DNA of 64,000 bases from an uncultured Planctomycetaceae bacterium (GTDB lineage Bacteria > Planctomycetota > Planctomycetia > Planctomycetales > Planctomycetaceae): NCBI GenBank assembly GCA_943787265.1, contig CALSLT010000025.1, positions 42,882 to 106,881 on the forward strand, given 5' to 3'. The notes under the pieces were generated by a model. The model ran no database searches. It had not been told where the DNA came from and worked only from the letters and a program-made list of their open reading frames with translations. Of this stretch, positions 60,783 to 64,000 are shown piece after piece. Each line of letters opens with the position of its first letter. Within the stretch, counting starts at the first letter, position 1. A program made the translations under genes and the position numbers.

Positions 60783-62024
60783 ATGCATACTTCATTGACC
60801 TGCGCCATGTGCGGAACTGACCACGCGGTTGACCAGTTGCAGAACCTCTGCACCGAATGCCAGAAGCCGCTGCTCGCTCACTACGACCTGGACGCGATCA
60901 AGTCGACATTCACGCCGGACGCCGTTCGCAAGAGAACGATTCGATCGATGTGGAAATTCTGGGATGTGCTGCCGGTCAACGATCCGTCCGAAGCAGTATC
61001 ACTCGGCGAGGGGCTGACTCCGTTGCTGACGTGCAATCGGACTGGCCCGTTCGAAGCATTCGACAATCTGTTTATCAAAGACGAATCGTTTAACCCAACG
61101 GGCAGTTTCAAAGCTCGAGGCATGTCTGCGGCGGTTACCCGGGCAAAGTCACTCGGAGTCGAAACCGTCGCGCTGCCTTCAGCCGGAAACGCGGCTGGAG
61201 CGGCAACGTACTATTCTGCACGAGCCGGCATGGGATGCGCCATTTTCATGCCCGAAGACACGCCGCCGGCCAACATCATCGAATCCGTCGTCGGCAACGC
61301 GAACGTCAACCTGGTCAACGGCCTGATTAGCGACTGCGGAAAGCTCGTTAAGCAAGGAAAGGACCGATTCAGTTGGTTTGACCTGTCGACTTTGAAAGAG
61401 CCGTTCCGCATCGAAGGCAAAAAAACGATGGGCTACGAACTGGCCTTCGACTTTGCCGACCACGCCGGCACAACGGAACTGCAACTTCCAGACGTCATCC
61501 TTTATCCAACTGGCGGCGGTACCGGCCTGATTGGAATGTGGAAGGCGTTCGACGAGATGGAGAAGCTCGGCTGGATCGGCTCCGAGCGGCCGCGAATGGT
61601 CGTCGTCCAGGCCGAAGATTGCTCGCCGATCGTCAAAGCGTTCGAAGCGGGCGAGGAACACGCTCCGTTGTTCGAGAACGCCGCGACCTGCGCAGCGGGA
61701 CTGCGAGTTCCCATCGCCGTCGGAGACTTTCTGATGATCCGTGCCCTGCGTGAGAGCGGCGGTACGGCCATCAGCATTTCTGACGAAGCGTTGATGGACG
61801 GCGTGAAAGAAATGTCGGCTCACCAGGGAGTCTACGCCTGCCCGGAAGGCGGAGCCGTCTGGAAAGCCGCTCAGCAGTTGCTCGAAAGCGGCTGGATTAA
61901 ACCGGAAGAAAAAGTCGTCCTCTTCAACACCGGAACCGGCTTGAAATACAACCATCTGTTTTCCGTCGACGGCCTGCCGGTGATCGATCACAACGACCCG
62001 ACGTGTCTGGATCGGCTGGCGTAA
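60783..62024 (+). CDS. thrC: Threonine synthase
   Basis: The enzyme makes threonine from O-phosphohomoserine with PLP. The frame opens at 60708 inside the inverted repeat; the ATG at 60783 starts a normal protein of 413 residues. A zinc-ribbon-like N-terminus has CAMCGTDHAVDQLQNLCTEC. The PLP-binding Lys is in NPTGSFKARGMSAAVTRAK (family pattern SFKDRG with Ala for Asp). The substrate and phosphate loops are PSAGNAAGAATYYSARAG, DVILYPTGGGTGLIGMWKAF and LFNTGTGLKYNH. It resembles the shorter threonine synthase class rather than E. coli ThrC. The name rests on overall pattern; other fold-type II PLP enzymes (for example cysteate synthase) are close relatives. Confidence 0.88.
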   Translation: MHTSLTCAMCGTDHAVDQLQNLCTECQKPLLAHYDLDAIKSTFTPDAVRKRTIRSMWKFWDVLPVNDPSEAVSLGEGLTPLLTCNRTGPFEAFDNLFIKDESFNPTGSFKARGMSAAVTRAKSLGVETVALPSAGNAAGAATYYSARAGMGCAIFMPEDTPPANIIESVVGNANVNLVNGLISDCGKLVKQGKDRFSWFDLSTLKEPFRIEGKKTMGYELAFDFADHAGTTELQLPDVILYPTGGGTGLIGMWKAFDEMEKLGWIGSERPRMVVVQAEDCSPIVKAFEAGEEHAPLFENAATCAAGLRVPIAVGDFLMIRALRESGGTAISISDEALMDGVKEMSAHQGVYACPEGGAVWKAAQQLLESGWIKPEEKVVLFNTGTGLKYNHLFSVDGLPVIDHNDPTCLDRLA

Positions 62025-62081
62025 CGATCGGCATGAGTCGGGTGTTGACAAGCGGAGCGCAGGCACACCATTTCGAGTTTC

Positions 62082-62136
62082 GTAGGCTGGGACGCGTCCC
62101 AGCACAGACCTTAAAGCTGGGTCTCGACCCAGCCTA
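62082..62136. repeat. Nested palindromes between convergent thrC and plsC
   Basis: Outer arms GTAGGCTGGG and CCCAGCCTAC (62082-62091 and 62127-62136) enclose two perfect small palindromes: GCTGGGACGCGTCCCAGC and GCTGGGTCTCGACCCAGC. The ends of two convergent genes lie either side, so it is placed as a bidirectional terminator or a REP-type element. Its arms are unlike the other repeats in the window. Confidence 0.8.
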
Positions 62137-62144
62137 CTCTGCCC

Positions 62145-62825
62145 CTACGTGCTCTTTCCGTCGCGCCAAGCCTGGGCTTCGTTCTGGCAGGCTTCGACTG
62201 CAGACCTGACAAAGGCGACCAGTTCGTCTTCGTGACCTTTGGCGCTGAGCCGCGAAACCTCGTCGGGGCACAGCGGCTTTCCGTAGACGACTCTGACTTT
62301 TTGTGGCCAGAAGCGGACGCCGCCGCGCGGCATGGCTTCGTGGGCTCCGGCGATGCCGACGGGGTAGACCGGCACTTTGGCTCGGCGAATCATTGAGATG
62401 AATCCCGGTTTGAATTCGCCGACTTTGCCGTCGGGGCTCCGGGTTCCTTCGGGAAACAGGCCGACCAGGAATCCATTATTCATTCGTTGCAGAGCCGTGC
62501 GAATGGAAGCCGTGCCGGGAGCGTCCCGGTTGATTGCCATCACGTAGGTGTTGCGAAGAACCCAGCCGATGACTGGCACTCGAAACAGCGAGTCTCTTGC
62601 GAGGTAGCTGACGGGCCGTTGCAACGCCACGCCGACGAGTGGCGGATCCAGAAAGCTTTGATGGTTGATCAGGACGAGGCCGCCGCCAGTCTTCGGGACG
62701 TTCTCAAGCCCGCGAGCCTGGAACCTCAGCCAGAACATAAAGACGACCCGCATCATGTACTGCAGGGTCAGCCAGACAATGTTGCGGCGAGTCGGGTGGG
62801 GCGAAGAATCAGCCGGTGGGCTCAT
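62145..62825 (-). CDS. 1-acyl-sn-glycerol-3-phosphate acyltransferase (PlsC-like)
   Basis: The enzyme acylates lysophosphatidic acid in phospholipid synthesis at the inner membrane. The product is 226 residues, the usual length. The acyltransferase motif NHQSFLDP is at ~54-61 (block I with catalytic His and Asp). FPEGTRSPDGKVGEFKPGF is block III. Block IV is VPVYPVGIAGAHEAMPRGG. The N-terminus holds a hydrophobic helix (NIVWLTLQYMMRVVFMFWL). It converges with thrC, with the palindrome 62082-62136 between them. Confidence 0.9.
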   Translation of the reverse strand: MSPPADSSPHPTRRNIVWLTLQYMMRVVFMFWLRFQARGLENVPKTGGGLVLINHQSFLDPPLVGVALQRPVSYLARDSLFRVPVIGWVLRNTYVMAINRDAPGTASIRTALQRMNNGFLVGLFPEGTRSPDGKVGEFKPGFISMIRRAKVPVYPVGIAGAHEAMPRGGVRFWPQKVRVVYGKPLCPDEVSRLSAKGHEDELVAFVRSAVEACQNEAQAWRDGKST

Positions 62826-62878
62826 GGCAGGAAACGCAAAGTGAGGCGGCAGGAAAGGGTTCGAACGGTCGAACCACC

Positions 62879-63457
62879 TTATACCTGGTGAACCTTCTTC
62901 TCGCGAATGACCTGTGAGTTGCTTTCGCTGATTTTGACGCCGAACGTTTCGCCGATCTTTACGGCTTCGCCTCGGCAGTAGAGCCGATTGTCAACGTAAA
63001 CGTCGAGCGGCGAATCGTACGGTTTGTCGAACATCAGCAACGCGCCGGGAGCGATACGCCGCAACTGCTCCAGCTCCAGCTTTCGTTCCGCAATTCGCAC
63101 GATGACGTTCACCGGAACTTTGTTGATTCTTGCGACGCGCTTGGCCAATGCCGGATCAAGCGGCGCCGGTTCAGGCTCGGGAGTTGCTGCTGCTGGAGTT
63201 GCCTGGTCGGCTGCCGAGGCGTCATCCGTCGCGGCAGATTCGTCTGCTGCCTGTTCAGTAATTGGATTGGTGACTGGCATGACGAGGTGGATCGTCGCTG
63301 CGGTCTCACCGCCCGCAACGGTCGCCGACAGCTCCAGCATTCGAGCCGCTTCAGTCGGCTGGCTGGCTTCCAGATGAGCACGCAGATTTTCGCAAGTGAG
63401 CGACTTTTCTTCGAGCGGCTCCAGCTCCATCGGCACCATTCCGACGGACCATTCCAT
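62879..63457 (-). CDS. FliM/FliN-like flagellar motor switch protein, C-terminal part
   Basis: The listed start, Met at 63457, is only the first ATG of this frame. The sequence ATLHLVMPVTNP-like (TAATIHLVMPVTNP) is followed by an Ala/Pro/Glu-rich linker and the C-terminal SpoA (FliN/FliM) domain from ~115: INKVPVNVIVRIAERKLELE, LRRIAPGALLMFDKPYDSP, DVYVDNRLYCRGEAVKIGET, FGVKISESNSQVI. The first part continues upstream in two other frames (63458-63756). Removing one extra base near 63489 and one near 63659 gives a single 291-residue protein. It likely belongs to the flagellar switch or a type III secretion apparatus; neighbouring flagellar genes would be past the right edge. Confidence 0.8.
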   Translation of the reverse strand: MEWSVGMVPMELEPLEEKSLTCENLRAHLEASQPTEAARMLELSATVAGGETAATIHLVMPVTNPITEQAADESAATDDASAADQATPAAATPEPEPAPLDPALAKRVARINKVPVNVIVRIAERKLELEQLRRIAPGALLMFDKPYDSPLDVYVDNRLYCRGEAVKIGETFGVKISESNSQVIREKKVHQV

Positions 63458-63756
63458 CGGCAGCGTTTGAAGTTGCGACGCCTGAGAATCCGTTCGGGCT
63501 TTTGTACCAGTCAGGAATCGGCAGGTCTTCGGGGATCAGACAGAGAATGCCGAAGTCGTCATACTTAAGCGTGACGACGATCCCCGGCTGTTCTGAGATC
63601 TTGCCCAGAATTTCCTCCGAGCCTTTAACTTCCTTCGCCGGGCTCCAGCTGAAACTCGCCGCTCAGGTTCGTGCTGAGCGACTGCGTCAGATCGCCGATG
63701 TTTGAACGGCATCCTTCGAAGATCTGGTCGATCAACTCGTCTGTCAGTTCAGCCAT
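63458..63756 (-). pseudogene. Frameshifted N-terminal part of the FliM/FliN-like gene
   Basis: From the ATG at 63756 the frame reads MAELTDELIDQIFEGCRSNI and then GDLTQSLSTNLS before hitting a stop 11 residues later. In the next frame a clear protein-like continuation appears: SFSWSPAKEVKGSEEIL, ISEQPGIVVTLKYDDFGILC and LIPEDLPIPDWYKSPN. The third frame resumes with DSQASQLQTLPMEWSVGMV. Extra bases are near 63659 (AGCGGCGAG) and 63489-63491 (AACGGAT). Length after removing two bases is 876 nt, exactly 292 codons. It is a sequence error or a real pseudogene. Confidence 0.75.
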
Positions 63757-63785
63757 GCGGTGTCCCTGTTAGAAAATGTCTGCGT

Positions 63786-63896
63786 CACGCGTCGACGGAG
63801 AATCCCTGCTCAGCAACGTAGTCTCCGAGTTCTTTCGCATCGACCGGTCGGCCGCCACAGGTCGCATCTGTTTCTGATTGAGTGGCACCTCGCATA
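63786..63896 (-). CDS. Short open frame of unknown status
   Basis: A 36-residue frame, ATG 63896 to TGA 63788-63786, reads GRPVDAKELGDYVAEQGFSV in its second half. The composition is protein-like but there is no clear ribosome site. It lies between the FliM/FliN-like gene and the right edge. It could be a small protein, a remnant, or, given the indels nearby, the displaced end of a longer gene. Confidence 0.2.
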
Positions 63897-64000
63897 AGAT
63901 TCAGGCAGATCCCTCATTGCCAATTAACAAACGACGGAGACGTCTGAATGTCTCGCCCGCGAAATCGCAGCAAATTCCGCTTTTCAGGTTGGTTGCCGAA

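Noticed and set aside
61179..62105. 308-residue open frame on the minus strand
   Set aside because: It lies antisense to thrC, which has full catalytic motifs.
1..64000. CRISPR array, insertion sequence, prophage or integron
   Set aside because: No array of equal-length spaced repeats, no transposase, integrase or phage structural genes are seen.

Overview
The window looks like a Planctomycetota chromosome, probably a Planctomycetaceae/Pirellulales-type heterotroph. The evidence is the three paired DUF1592 (planctomycete cytochrome) and DUF1552 genes, the PVC-type CxxCH haem protein, secreted PQQ-type propellers, a sulfatase fused to DUF1080, a DUF1559-like pilin-type N-terminus and a DUF6655-type lipoprotein. 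The rest is housekeeping genes (ffh, rpsP, trmD, rplS, clpB, dnaK, dcd, thrC, plsC, queC). I see no tRNA, rRNA, IS element, prophage or CRISPR array.

Layout. 1-7.4 kb: envelope and coiled-coil proteins (a gene cut by the left edge, a membrane coiled-coil protein, a large TPR protein, a HlyD-like adaptor, a lipoprotein), mostly on the minus strand. 8-24.4 kb: nine plus-strand genes (HEAT protein with a receiver-like insert, Na+/solute symporter, endonuclease/phosphatase-family protein, sulfatase-DUF1080 fusion, two PQQ-like propellers around a DUF1559-type protein with a serpin-like C-terminus, then a DUF1592/DUF1552 pair). 24.5-35.1 kb: minus-strand run of two more DUF1592/DUF1552 pairs and a large PVC haem protein, converging on the plus-strand pair. 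35.6-40 kb: a protein built of secretin N-type repeats without a pore domain, and an EF-hand/P-domain protein. 40.1-45.4 kb: a TetR - membrane fusion protein - RND pump operon behind two operator-like palindromes. 45.7-51 kb: queC, an FGE-like lipoprotein, and ffh-rpsP-trmD-rplS (without rimM). 51.4-64 kb: a lipoprotein, clpB and dnaK, dcd, an HD-GYP protein, nucleoside hydrolase, threonine synthase, an acyltransferase and a FliM/FliN-like gene.

How the genes may work together: the 8-35 kb block is rich in exported proteins suited to taking apart sulfated or complex organic matter and handling electrons outside the cytoplasm (sulfatase, DUF1080, PQQ propellers, multi-haem DUF1592 proteins). 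Roles for DUF1592/DUF1552 are not established, so this is inference. The TetR/MFP/RND set is a self-contained efflux operon.

Two genes, clpB and the FliM/FliN-like gene, each carry two single-base insertions. Removing exactly two bases from each gives an intact frame of normal length. Sequencing or assembly error is the simplest explanation. Four unrelated families of intergenic inverted repeats (about 1.0, 32.2, 60.7 and 62.1 kb) punctuate the window. The least expected protein is the 601-residue one at 16.8-18.6 kb, which joins a pilin-type N-terminus to a serpin-like C-terminus.
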